Shown here: in pieces, positions 14,326 through 22,456 of the stretch | How positions within the stretch are numbered: position 1 is the first letter of the stretch | How the letters are laid out: each line of letters opens with the position of its first letter | Assembly (NCBI GenBank): GCA_944323255.1 | Contig: CALURU010000016.1 | Coordinates: 1-48,311, forward strand | DNA length: 48,311 nt | Source: Candidatus Gastranaerophilales bacterium | GTDB lineage: Bacteria > Cyanobacteriota > Vampirovibrionia > Gastranaerophilales > Gastranaerophilaceae | Direction of reading: 5' to 3' | Position numbers and translations under genes: made by a program | Notes under the pieces: model-generated | Told to the model about the DNA's origin: nothing | Database searches by the model: none | The model's input: the letters and a program-made list of their open reading frames with translations, nothing else

Positions 14326-14573
14326 ATAATATGCTCTTTATTCAACAAGCCTAATTTTTCACCCAGTTTTCTATATTTTTCTGCAATAAATTTTTTCACA
14401 GGATTCTGTTTTTTCAGGCTGCCCCGCTGCTCCATTAATTTTATCTGTTCATCCAGTGACAGAGACTTTAATTCTTCTTCTGATAATTTAGTTGATTTTG
14501 AAATGGTTTTCATTGTTCGTTCAGAAAGTTTAAATTTCAGAAATTTGTGATTACAGACCGGTGCACACTTCAT
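14322..14573 (-). CDS. hypothetical protein (83 aa), first gene of the HxlR operon
   Basis: It starts behind a strong Shine-Dalgarno (AAAGGAGACTGTAT-ATG) and overlaps the HxlR start by four bases. The N-terminus has two cysteines (MKCAPVCNHK). The rest is charged and helical with Lys/Glu/Leu-rich text (TKLSEEELKSLSLDEQIKLM). No family recognised. Coupling to an HxlR regulator and the Cys pair could suggest a thiol-related role, but that is only inference. Confidence 0.7.
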   Translation of the reverse strand: MKCAPVCNHKFLKFKLSERTMKTISKSTKLSEEELKSLSLDEQIKLMEQRGSLKKQNPVKKFIAEKYRKLGEKLGLLNKEHII

Positions 14574-14762
14574 ATACAGTCTCCTTTAATTTTATTTTTC
14601 TTTAAGGATAGCTTAAATAATTATATTTAGCAAATACATTTCAGATTCTTGAATTGCAATTACATGTTTTAAAACTTGTAAATATACTTGCCAAATTTGT
14701 AAAAAAATTATATAGTTAATTTTGTTGGAAGTTTTTTAAGACATATTAGTGATTGCATAAAT

Positions 14763-15977
14763 ATGGCTGCTAAAAAGATATATAATCTTAATTTATGGCA
14801 CACCAAGAAAAATTATGGTGCGAATTTGACTGCGTATGCACTGCAGCAGGTTATAAATTCTCTTGGTTATGATTCTCAATTAGTAAATAATGGTGTTACT
14901 GTTGCCAGATTTTCACCATCTTTTTACTATGCGTTCTGGAGAAAATATTTGAAATTTACCTCATTTTCTGCAATAGATTTGAATCCTTTGAATGATTTTT
15001 CGGATACTTTTATGACCGGTTCTGATCAGGTTTTCAGATACATTTATCAAGGAGAACATTTGACGGAGTATATGTTGGATTTTGTAAAACCTGAAAATAA
15101 AAAGATTGCTTTTTCTGCAAGTTTTGGAGTTGGTAAAGAAAACTTTTTGGAGAAAACTCCTGTCGAAATAATTGAGAAGATGAAAACTTCTCTTAAAGGA
15201 TTTGATTTTGTTTCTGTCAGAGAAAAGTCCGGTGTCGAAATTTGCCGTGATATTTTGGACGTTGATGCCGAATGGATTATTGATCCGGTGTTTGTCACAG
15301 AGAAAGAAAATTATGAAGCTTTGATAAAGTCTGCTGATAGAGATTATTCAGGAAGGATTGTAAGCTATGTACTTGATAAAGACGCAGCATACAAAGATGC
15401 CTGCAGCTGGTTGAAAAATAAATATAAGACAGATTTGGTAGAATTAGCCGGCAGCAAGGTATCAGTTGAAAATTGGCTTTCGGCAATCAAAAATTGTCGA
15501 TTGGTGCTTACGGATTCATTCCATGGGGTTTGTTTTGCGATAATTTTTAATAAGCCATTTATCTGTCTTGCAAATAAATCAAGAGGTTTTGCAAGATTTG
15601 AATCTATTTTCGAGATGCTGGGGATTGAAGATAACAGTATCAGTTCCTTTGACGAAATTATGAAAAGAGACTGCGTGTTCAACGTAGATTATGAACAGGT
15701 TAACCGCAAAATTGATATTGAGGCAAGAAGAGGAATTGAATTTTTACAAAAAGCAATAGAGGCTCCCGTCAAAATTAATTATGAGAAAATATTGACAAGA
15801 CGTGATTTTCTGGAAATAGAAGTTGCAAAATTACAAAATGAAGCAACTTTAAAATTCCAGCTCAAAAAAGTAAACTGGTGTATTATTTACATATTGCCTG
15901 TATATGTGACAAAGTATATATGGAAATTAATTATTTATAAGTGGAAACAGACAATTGGATTTTTTAAACGATACTAA
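14763..15977 (+). CDS. polysaccharide pyruvyl transferase family protein
   Basis: A CsaB/WcaK-type protein of 404 residues. Family transferases move pyruvate from phosphoenolpyruvate to sugar hydroxyls as ketals on surface polysaccharide. Seen: N-terminal NYGANLTAYALQQVINSLGY, the central GSDQVFR and FSASFG, and LTDSFHGVCFAIIFNKPFI, which holds the conserved Asp-Ser-Phe-His-Gly. A basic amphipathic C-terminus (YVTKYIWKLIIYKWK) could touch the membrane. There is no Shine-Dalgarno at the ATG. It overlaps the next gene by 23 bases, a pairing commonly seen in capsule and exopolysaccharide loci. Confidence 0.9.
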   Translation: MAAKKIYNLNLWHTKKNYGANLTAYALQQVINSLGYDSQLVNNGVTVARFSPSFYYAFWRKYLKFTSFSAIDLNPLNDFSDTFMTGSDQVFRYIYQGEHLTEYMLDFVKPENKKIAFSASFGVGKENFLEKTPVEIIEKMKTSLKGFDFVSVREKSGVEICRDILDVDAEWIIDPVFVTEKENYEALIKSADRDYSGRIVSYVLDKDAAYKDACSWLKNKYKTDLVELAGSKVSVENWLSAIKNCRLVLTDSFHGVCFAIIFNKPFICLANKSRGFARFESIFEMLGIEDNSISSFDEIMKRDCVFNVDYEQVNRKIDIEARRGIEFLQKAIEAPVKINYEKILTRRDFLEIEVAKLQNEATLKFQLKKVNWCIIYILPVYVTKYIWKLIIYKWKQTIGFFKRY

Positions 15978-17145
15978 ACTGTGCACCGGCTGCGGAGCCT
16001 GTGCAAATATATGCTCGCATGGCGCGATAGTTATGAAAGAGAATGAAAAAGGTTTTCTAAAACCGGTTATTGATGTGGCAAAGTGTAAACATTGCGGATT
16101 ATGCGAAAAAATTTGCCCTGTAATAAATTTTAAGTCAGAAAATTTTGCATCCCCGAAAGTTTTTGCATTTATTAATCAAAAAGAAAATGAGAGAATGATT
16201 TCTTCCTCGGGCGGGGTATTCCCTGTATTTGCCGATTATATATTAAAGCAGGGCGGAATTGTTTTCGGTGCTGTATATGATAGCGAAATGAAAGTTTGTC
16301 ACACTTCAGCTGACAATTCAAATCAAATTAAAAAAATGCAGGGTTCAAAGTATGTTCAAAGCGATACAAAATATACTTATAGAGAAACAAAATCCGCGCT
16401 GGAATCCGGAAGATATGTTTTGTATACAGGAACTCCGTGTCAGATTGCAGGTTTGAAATCGTATCTCCGGCATGATTATGAAAATTTGCTCACGATAGAT
16501 TTGATATGCCACGGTGTCCCCTCCAGAAAAGTTTTTGAAATGTATAAGAAAGAATTACTGGAGGAAAACAAAGACAGCGGTAAAATTCTTGAGATAAACA
16601 TGCGCGATAAAAATTACGGCTGGGGGTATAAATCTACAGAAACTGTTAAAACTACAAATTCTACATATCATACAAGCGCAGATAATAACGTTTATCATAA
16701 TGTATTTTTGTCTAATCTTTCGATAAATGATTCCTGTCTCGGGTGCAAGTTTAATAAAATTCCGCGTACCGGTGATATTACTATGGGTGATTTTTGGGGT
16801 GTTGACGATTTTGACGGAATTGTGAACGACCAAAAAGGTGTATCGGTTGTGCTTTTGAATTCCTCAAAAGGTAAAGAATATTTTGAACGGATAAACAGTC
16901 TGCAGTCAGTGTTTGCAAAAGAACTCCCGCTGGATTTTGTTATAAAATATAATACTAATCTGGTTGCCTCTTCAAAGCCGCATCGCAAAAGGGAGAAGTT
17001 TTTTAAAGATGTAATCAAAGGCAAAAAAACGTTGCGTGCTCTTAAAAAGAAATATCTTACCCCGAAAAAACGCATTTTAAAAAGATTATTCAAAACAATC
17101 GGAGAATTATTAAAAAAAACAGTTAAAAAAGTACTTTCTGTCTGA
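15955..17145 (+). CDS. coenzyme F420 hydrogenase/dehydrogenase beta-subunit-like iron-sulfur protein
   Basis: A 396-residue protein. Residues 1-55 carry two [4Fe-4S] motifs (CTGCGACANICSHG and CKHCGLCEKICP). The FrhB_FdhB N- and C-terminal domains follow (SSSGGVFPVFADYIL, YTGTPCQIAGLKSYL, DLICHGVPSRKVF, and CLGCKF...GDITMGDFWG). In this genomic setting the family acts near polysaccharide pyruvyl transferases, and its redox substrate is not established. The start appears to be TTG inside the preceding gene, since no ATG precedes the first cluster motif. The Lys-rich tail may associate with membranes. Confidence 0.88.
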   Translation: MDFLNDTKLCTGCGACANICSHGAIVMKENEKGFLKPVIDVAKCKHCGLCEKICPVINFKSENFASPKVFAFINQKENERMISSSGGVFPVFADYILKQGGIVFGAVYDSEMKVCHTSADNSNQIKKMQGSKYVQSDTKYTYRETKSALESGRYVLYTGTPCQIAGLKSYLRHDYENLLTIDLICHGVPSRKVFEMYKKELLEENKDSGKILEINMRDKNYGWGYKSTETVKTTNSTYHTSADNNVYHNVFLSNLSINDSCLGCKFNKIPRTGDITMGDFWGVDDFDGIVNDQKGVSVVLLNSSKGKEYFERINSLQSVFAKELPLDFVIKYNTNLVASSKPHRKREKFFKDVIKGKKTLRALKKKYLTPKKRILKRLFKTIGELLKKTVKKVLSV

Positions 17146-17182
17146 GGTATTTTGACTCAAGGAAAAAAGTAATCAGCGTTGG

Positions 17183-17365
17183 TTATTTCCCTATCTTGTT
17201 ATACATATTTTCAAGAATTTTTAATTTTTGTGCGGTTTCCGGGTTTGTGATAAATGTATTCAATTCTGAGCGGATGAGGTCAGTTAATTCATAACTGTAT
17301 TTGGCAGAAGTTATGTTTCCGTGTACTTGGAGCATTTCTGCAATTGATAAGGATACAACAGTCAT
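17183..17365 (-). CDS. small hypothetical protein (60 aa)
   Basis: The ATG at 17365 follows AAAGAGGATTTT, better than the TTG start 39 bases upstream that lies inside the preceding ORF. The product is mostly helical (SIAEMLQVHGNITSAKYSYE, LTDLIRSELNTFI) and cytosolic. It follows copy B of the duplicated small protein by 10 bases. No similar gene follows copy A. No family recognised. Confidence 0.6.
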   Translation of the reverse strand: MTVVSLSIAEMLQVHGNITSAKYSYELTDLIRSELNTFITNPETAQKLKILENMYNKIGK

Positions 17366-17375
17366 AAAATCCTCT

Positions 17376-17627
17376 TTAGCAAGAGCTTGTCTGTCTATAA
17401 ACAAACTCTTTTGTACTGTCAGTTTTAGAGGTTCGAATCTCTTTAGATGTTTTTTCTTTGACTCTAAGCGCCTTAGCTAAAGCCTTGCCGGTATATTCCG
17501 GAATTTTTACTCCTTTGATTTTTGCTAAACTCTCAAAAAATTGTTGATAAAGAATTGCGGTTTCTTCTTCCGAATATTCTTTGTCGTCAAATGTGATTAT
17601 TACGTTTACATCTTTTCTGATTTTCAT
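17376..17627 (-). CDS. small hypothetical protein, copy B of an inverted duplicate (83 aa)
   Basis: The first 74 residues match the product of 751-978 except for seven substitutions. Copy B lacks the stop found in copy A, so it runs into FVYRQTSSC before ending. The leader and Shine-Dalgarno (AAAGGAGGTATT) are identical to copy A. Nonsynonymous changes outnumber silent ones, suggesting relaxed or diversifying selection since the duplication. Function unknown. Confidence 0.7.
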   Translation of the reverse strand: MKIRKDVNVIITFDDKEYSEEETAILYQQFFESLAKIKGVKIPEYTGKALAKALRVKEKTSKEIRTSKTDSTKEFVYRQTSSC

Positions 17628-17679
17628 AATACCTCCTTTTATACTTGTTAGTTGACACTAAGCGTGCTGTCATCCCGAA
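17403..17679 (-). repeat. inverted long repeat, right copy (277 bp)
   Basis: Reverse-complement partner of 699-975, about 96% identical and gap-free. It flanks a 16.4-kb segment together with the left copy. Confidence 0.9.
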
Positions 17680-18101
17680 TTTTCTTCAATCATGCGGAGC
17701 AGTTAAGCGTAAAACCTACAAATTTTATTTACCCCTTTCGGGATCTTACCAGTTGGAAACAGAAACTTCAATTTGGTAAGACCCTGAAACAATTTCAGGG
17801 TGACATTAATATAAATAAAATTCATTTACCCCTCGGGATCTTACCAGTTAGAAACAGTCATTTCAAGTGAGTTAGATTCTGAAACAAGTTCAGCATGACA
17901 GTTTATTTTATTTTCTTTTCTTATGCGATATACGTTTGTTTAAAAAGATAAATTTAATGTCGGCTTAGTAAAGCCGACCTACTACAATTATCTTTTGCAT
18001 AATACAGAATGACATTTAGTTTGTAATCTGCTTACAGGAGTGCCGTCATTCTGAGGGTGTAAGACCGAAGAATCTCTTTAACTTATATAAATCACTTCAA
18101 C
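17680..18101. repeat. palindromic repeat cluster, no genes
   Basis: Holds further copies of the TCCTGAAAC...TTTCAGG family (17775-17804 and around 17830-17900). It also has a hairpin GTCGGCTT-AGTA-AAGCCGAC near 17957-17976 and a TGTCATTCTGAGG...CGAAGAATCTC element at 18044-18080, whose wording recurs at 24766-24812. No ORF with a ribosome site is present. Confidence 0.75.
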
Positions 18102-18971
18102 TCATTCACTAAGATGCTTTTTCAGATTAGTCTTAATTCCGCTCAATGGTCCATTATTTGGAGCTACTAAATTTTGATAATAATGTTTTACATACACAAA
18201 CGGGAATTTAGGCAACCAGGAGAATTTCATAATAACTCCTGCTGCATCTGCACCTTGCGAAAACATTAATTCGTCAATCGTATCTTCATATGCAGGAGAA
18301 ATTGATGAGAATATTTTCAACAAATAATTTGTTGCAGTAATTCCGTAATATCCGGTGGTAACCCCGGGTTTTGTTACAAGTTCTGTAATCGTAAAATTTG
18401 AAGTATCTCTTAGAGTGCCCAAATCTTGCGGGAGAGTCATTTCATCTCCCCTAACACCTTCGATCTGATATGTTTCACCATTGTAGACAATAACCATGAC
18501 ATTTGGTTTAGGCATATAAATATCATCAAAAAGATTATCCAAAATAGGTTGTCCGTTCATATCGGTTACACCGTATTTGTAATCTTTGCAGGTTAAGAAC
18601 ATTCCGCCAAACAAAAGATCAATAGAGGAAAATATCGGAGGTAAAACTTCAAACCCTTTTTCGTCATAAAGTCCGCATCTGCTTCCTCTGGTAAGTTTTG
18701 CATATTTGCCGAGGACTCTTTCTGCTCTGTTGTATTTAGGCTCAACCACAACCTTGCCGTTATCATTCATTATGCCGAACTTTGACCCATCTTGAATAAT
18801 CCAGCCGCTTTCACCCAGACGTATAAGTTTTTTATATTGAGCATCAACAATAACTTTGCCAGCTTCATCCTTGAGCCCGAATTTTCCATCTTCATTAAAA
18901 ACTTTCGGTTCTGCAAGTGTGATATTTTGTATAAGTAATAATGATAAAATTAATAAAGCACATTTCTTCAT
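18102..18971 (-). CDS. exported WG-repeat protein
   Basis: A 289-residue protein with a Sec signal peptide (MKKCALLILSLLLIQNITLA, cleavage likely after LA-E). It has at least three WG-type repeats of about 35 residues: DGKFGLKDEAGKVIVDAQYK, SKFGIMNDNGKVVVEPKYN and KYGVTDMNGQPILDNLFDD. A C-terminal domain without repeats follows (about 190-289). WG repeats form beta-rich folds and are common in proteins of unknown surface or periplasmic roles. It is divergent from the glycosylase gene, with only 46 bases between starts and no Shine-Dalgarno. Confidence 0.85.
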   Translation of the reverse strand: MKKCALLILSLLLIQNITLAEPKVFNEDGKFGLKDEAGKVIVDAQYKKLIRLGESGWIIQDGSKFGIMNDNGKVVVEPKYNRAERVLGKYAKLTRGSRCGLYDEKGFEVLPPIFSSIDLLFGGMFLTCKDYKYGVTDMNGQPILDNLFDDIYMPKPNVMVIVYNGETYQIEGVRGDEMTLPQDLGTLRDTSNFTITELVTKPGVTTGYYGITATNYLLKIFSSISPAYEDTIDELMFSQGADAAGVIMKFSWLPKFPFVYVKHYYQNLVAPNNGPLSGIKTNLKKHLSE

Positions 18972-19017
18972 AATAAAAGATTAGCATAAAATTAGAGATT
19001 TGTGTTAATTTATCAAT

Positions 19018-19554
19018 ATGGTTTTATTGAATAAAAATTTTTATCTGAAAGATACGGTAGAAGTTGCACAAAACCTTCTTGGCTGTGTGTTGTGCAGGGA
19101 GTTTGAGGGCAAAATTTATAAAAGCGTTATTGTAGAGACGGAAGCTTACACTCAAGAAGATGCGGCATGTCATGCCTACAGAGGAATTACTCCGAGGTGT
19201 GAGGTTATGTATAGAAAAGGCGGAGTGGCTTATGTTTATTTTATTTATGGAATGCATTACTGCGTAAATGTTGTTACAGAAAAACAAGGACGGGGCTGCG
19301 CTGTTCTAATCAGAGCTGTTGAACCTTTGAATTATGAGGCGAAAACTAACGGACCAGCGAGATTATGCAAGGCTCTCAATATTACAAAAGAGCTTAATGG
19401 TGCAGATCTGACTTCCAAAACTTCACCGCTTTGGATAGAAAAAAGTGAAAAAAACGACTTTGAAATTGTTACCTCAAAGAGGATTGGCATAAAACAAAAC
19501 GCAGAGTATCCGTGGAGATTTTATATCAAAAATAACGGCTGGGTTTCGGCTTAG
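19018..19554 (+). CDS. DNA-3-methyladenine glycosylase (AAG/MPG family)
   Basis: A 178-residue monofunctional glycosylase that excises alkylated purines and hypoxanthine to start base excision repair. Characteristic blocks: VAQNLLGCVL, VIVETEAY (the Glu is the catalytic base), DAACHAYRGITPR and the intercalating/pocket segment GVAYVYFIYGMHYCVNVV, then AVLIRAVEP and NGPARLCKALNI. Length fits (180-210 is typical). No ribosome site lies before the ATG, in keeping with the other leaderless-looking genes here. Confidence 0.94.
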   Translation: MVLLNKNFYLKDTVEVAQNLLGCVLCREFEGKIYKSVIVETEAYTQEDAACHAYRGITPRCEVMYRKGGVAYVYFIYGMHYCVNVVTEKQGRGCAVLIRAVEPLNYEAKTNGPARLCKALNITKELNGADLTSKTSPLWIEKSEKNDFEIVTSKRIGIKQNAEYPWRFYIKNNGWVSA

Positions 19555-19573
19555 TAAATTTTTGATTTTACGT

Positions 19574-21532
19574 TTACTTTTTTACCATAAAAAGACTTAA
19601 AATATACGAAGTTACAATTCCGATAAAAAGTGTTATACCGATTGAGCTTACGAGTTTAAATCCGGTAAATCCAAGGAGCATAAACGAGAACGCAGTGGAC
19701 GCTGCGGACATAAAGACAGCATCTTTTGAGCCTTCGCCGCAGTTAAGTCTGAAAATTGAATAATCAAGGCTGAAACCTGCAATCAGGAATAGTCCGAGAA
19801 TATGAAAAAGGTTCAAACTCTCGCCAAACAGCGATAAAATCCCGACCGTAAACATGATTCCCAAAACCGGTGAAATACTTACTCTCAATGCGTTTTTAAA
19901 GCCGTACATAAAACTCAGTAAAATATATAAAACCACAAGAGTACAAGGCAGAAGGGTAAGGCAATCAATTCTTCTTATTCTCATCATCTTAGAGATTTCA
20001 TCTGCAGGATTCAGGCTCCCGTCTATATGTTCTTTTACTATAATATAAGATGCACCGTTATCAAGATAAAACTCTGATTTCAGAGGAAATTTTTCTACGT
20101 CATAAATTTTTCCCTCCGCAGGTTCAAATTTTATTCCCGTTTTTGCCTCGTAGTTTTTCAAATCGTTTTTGTACAAATCTTTAACCAGTTTCAAATTCTC
20201 TTCCTGACGATTTTTGGATGAGACAAAATTACTCAGCCCGATTGAGTTTTTTATCTTTAGCGCTTCTTCTTTTTCTAAAATTTCATCCGTATTATTGCCT
20301 CTAACAATCAGAAACTCGGTATTTCCGGTATTAAAAACTTCTTTGTATAAATTTTCAGCCTTCAGAAGATTTTCAGGCGGAGTGTAAAAACTCTTGATAT
20401 TGTCGTTAAATTTTATATTGAAACTTCCAAGAATGATAATGGCTGCAACAATTGCAAGAATTGTTTTTTCAGGTATCGGAAATCTTTTGAAGGTATTAAA
20501 ATCTTTAAATGTTCCAAACATCGGAAGAACAATCAAGACAAACGCATAAACTCCGATAAGTCCGAAAGCGGTAAAAATTCCGACCTGCCTTAAAACTTCT
20601 ATATTAGAAAAATACAGAAACAAAAACGCAATAACGGTCGTAAGCATGGAAGAAGTCAGGCTGTTTTTAAAAACCTTATCATCTTTTTTAAGAAAATAAT
20701 GGAGCGAATAGTCCAAACTTATCCCGATAAGCGAGGTAGAAAAAACAAATGTGAGTACGTGAAGTTTTTCAAAAACAAGAGAAGAAACCGAATACCCTAG
20801 TAAAAATCCAAATAAAATACTCAATCCTATCGGAATCAAAATTTTTATTGAGCGAAAATAGAATTTGCATAACAGAACAAGAGCCAGAGTCGAGATTATG
20901 CAAATATAATTAATCTCGTTATTTGATTTTGTGCTTGCAAAATACGAATGAACAGGAGTTCCCGTTAAATAAATACTTTTCCCTTCCGCAGCATTTATTA
21001 GGGTTTTAAGTTCTTTGTTATTCTGAACTTTGAAGTGCGAAACCGCATAATATTTTCCGCCAAACTCTCTCACGCTGTCGTCATACAATCCTGCATTAGA
21101 GAGAACAAAATCTGTTGCCAGAAGATAAGGATCGCTAATAGGCGGCGCAATATAAATTCCCAAAGGATTATAAAGCCCCTCCAGCGCCTCTTTTTGGAGT
21201 TCGGAATAGTTTTTAGATTTAAGAAGTTCCCGCTTTTTTTCCGTCAAAAAGTTAGCCGGATAGTTTTTATAAACCTCCGCAACCTCCTGAAAATCCGTTT
21301 TTATCTGCGGAAAATCCGATTTTAACTCCTCAGCCTCGGCAGGAGTTTCACCCTCGAAAATTACATTCACGCTTTTTGAAGATATGTTTGCAAGCTTAAC
21401 CAGATATTTTTCCGTCTGGGAATTCGGATTCACAAACGCACCCATCAAATCAACTTCAACAGGATTTGCTTTTATAAAAGCAAAAATAAAAAACAATATT
21501 GAAAATATTATAAATAAAACTCTTTTAATCAT
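19574..21532 (-). CDS. MMPL/RND-type exporter, last gene of the aryl-polyene-like cassette
   Basis: A 652-residue inner-membrane protein with about 12 predicted helices in two sets of six. Each set follows a large periplasmic loop (about residues 23-205 and 370-505). SLIGISLDYSLHYFL and LIAGFSLDYSIFRLN hold the paired GxSxDY motifs of MMPL/RND transporters at helix 4 of each half. In aryl-polyene clusters the equivalent protein (ApeM) is thought to move the polyene lipid out of the inner membrane. It overlaps the LolA-like gene by four bases, so it is translated as part of the cassette. Confidence 0.88.
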   Translation of the reverse strand: MIKRVLFIIFSILFFIFAFIKANPVEVDLMGAFVNPNSQTEKYLVKLANISSKSVNVIFEGETPAEAEELKSDFPQIKTDFQEVAEVYKNYPANFLTEKKRELLKSKNYSELQKEALEGLYNPLGIYIAPPISDPYLLATDFVLSNAGLYDDSVREFGGKYYAVSHFKVQNNKELKTLINAAEGKSIYLTGTPVHSYFASTKSNNEINYICIISTLALVLLCKFYFRSIKILIPIGLSILFGFLLGYSVSSLVFEKLHVLTFVFSTSLIGISLDYSLHYFLKKDDKVFKNSLTSSMLTTVIAFLFLYFSNIEVLRQVGIFTAFGLIGVYAFVLIVLPMFGTFKDFNTFKRFPIPEKTILAIVAAIIILGSFNIKFNDNIKSFYTPPENLLKAENLYKEVFNTGNTEFLIVRGNNTDEILEKEEALKIKNSIGLSNFVSSKNRQEENLKLVKDLYKNDLKNYEAKTGIKFEPAEGKIYDVEKFPLKSEFYLDNGASYIIVKEHIDGSLNPADEISKMMRIRRIDCLTLLPCTLVVLYILLSFMYGFKNALRVSISPVLGIMFTVGILSLFGESLNLFHILGLFLIAGFSLDYSIFRLNCGEGSKDAVFMSAASTAFSFMLLGFTGFKLVSSIGITLFIGIVTSYILSLFMVKK

Positions 21533-22035
21533 ATAAACCAGATTGTTGTTTGTGTTTTATCACAGGCGAGAATAATAATTTTTGTAATCTTAGCCCCGTC
21601 TCCCGAAATCTCTATAGATTTTAAGTAATCAAATGCCTTAGATCCTGCTCTTGGAAGCAATGCCAGCGTCCAGACTTTCTCATTTCCTTCATAGAAAAAT
21701 CGAAAATCTTTTTCAAGCTTTGCATAAGATTTGCTGGAAATAGCAGTAATTACATTATTTATCTGTCTGTAATCTCTTGAAGTGTAAGAAGTAGTACTCT
21801 GTATCGGATAATTTGTATAGAAGGTTACACCTTTATTTTTTTCAAAAGTAAAATCGCCCGAAGATTTCAAAACCATGCCGGACATGATTTTTTCCTGCTT
21901 AAATTTACACTTTGTACTCGCGAGCTCCGGAAGCTTTTTAGAAATCTCTTCCAGCTTCATTTCATGGTCAAAAACCGCAGCATTAGCAAGCGGCATAAAT
22001 ATAAGCAAAAATAAAAAAACAAAAAATTTATTCAT
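21529..22035 (-). CDS. LolA-like outer-membrane lipoprotein carrier/ApeL-type protein
   Basis: A small periplasmic protein with a signal peptide (MNKFFVFLFLLIFMPLANA, cleaved before A-VFDHE). The LolA-like fold is suggested by TKCKFKQEKIMSGMVLKSSG, FTFEKNKGVTFYT, YRQINNVITAIS, and IEISGDGAKITKIII. An alternative ATG 15 bases upstream (22050) overlaps the thioesterase stop. I prefer 22035, two bases after that stop. The family carries hydrophobic cargo across the periplasm. Next to an MMPL exporter and acyl enzymes, it likely carries the cassette's lipid product. Confidence 0.8.
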   Translation of the reverse strand: MNKFFVFLFLLIFMPLANAAVFDHEMKLEEISKKLPELASTKCKFKQEKIMSGMVLKSSGDFTFEKNKGVTFYTNYPIQSTTSYTSRDYRQINNVITAISSKSYAKLEKDFRFFYEGNEKVWTLALLPRAGSKAFDYLKSIEISGDGAKITKIIILACDKTQTTIWFI

Positions 22036-22036
22036 A

Positions 22037-22453
22037 CTATTTTTCTTCAAAATCCTCTATTGCCTTTTTCAATCTTTCAGGCGCTTCAAACAACGTCTCT
22101 CCGGTCTTTGTCGAAACAGCCATTTGCATTGTGTGAGCGGATAAAATCTTTTCTCCATCCTCGCTTACAATATCATATTTTATAATGATTGCAGGCTCAA
22201 GTTCCTTTAGAGTACAGCGGACTATTAAATTATCCTCAAATTTTGCAGATTTTATGAACTTGAAATCCATTTTTGCTATCGGGTACATCACGCCGTCAGC
22301 GTACATTTGCATATAATCATATCCTAGTTTGGCAAAAAAATCACACCTTGCCTGCTCCAAATACTTTACATAATTTCCATGCCAGACAATATTCATTGGA
22401 TCAAGATCATAAAACGGCACTTTTATTTTCAATTCTGTTACTATTTTTTTCAT
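22037..22453 (-). CDS. acyl-CoA/acyl-ACP thioesterase (4HBT hot-dog family)
   Basis: A 138-residue single hot-dog protein. KVPFYDLDPMNIVWHGNYVKYLEQARCDFF is the 4HBT signature, with the catalytic Asp (in YDLDPMNIVWH) and the conserved His-Gly. It hydrolyses thioesters of acyl-CoA or acyl-ACP. The corresponding ApeK-type enzyme in aryl-polyene clusters sits in the same place, between the ligase/dehydratase and the LolA-like gene. Ribosome site CAGGAATAAATT lies before the ATG. Confidence 0.92.
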   Translation of the reverse strand: MKKIVTELKIKVPFYDLDPMNIVWHGNYVKYLEQARCDFFAKLGYDYMQMYADGVMYPIAKMDFKFIKSAKFEDNLIVRCTLKELEPAIIIKYDIVSEDGEKILSAHTMQMAVSTKTGETLFEAPERLKKAIEDFEEK

Positions 22454-22456
22454 AAT

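Noticed and set aside
15955..17145. Functional F420-dependent hydrogenase subunit
   Set aside because: The context is polysaccharide modification and no other hydrogenase genes are nearby, so only the domain name is given.
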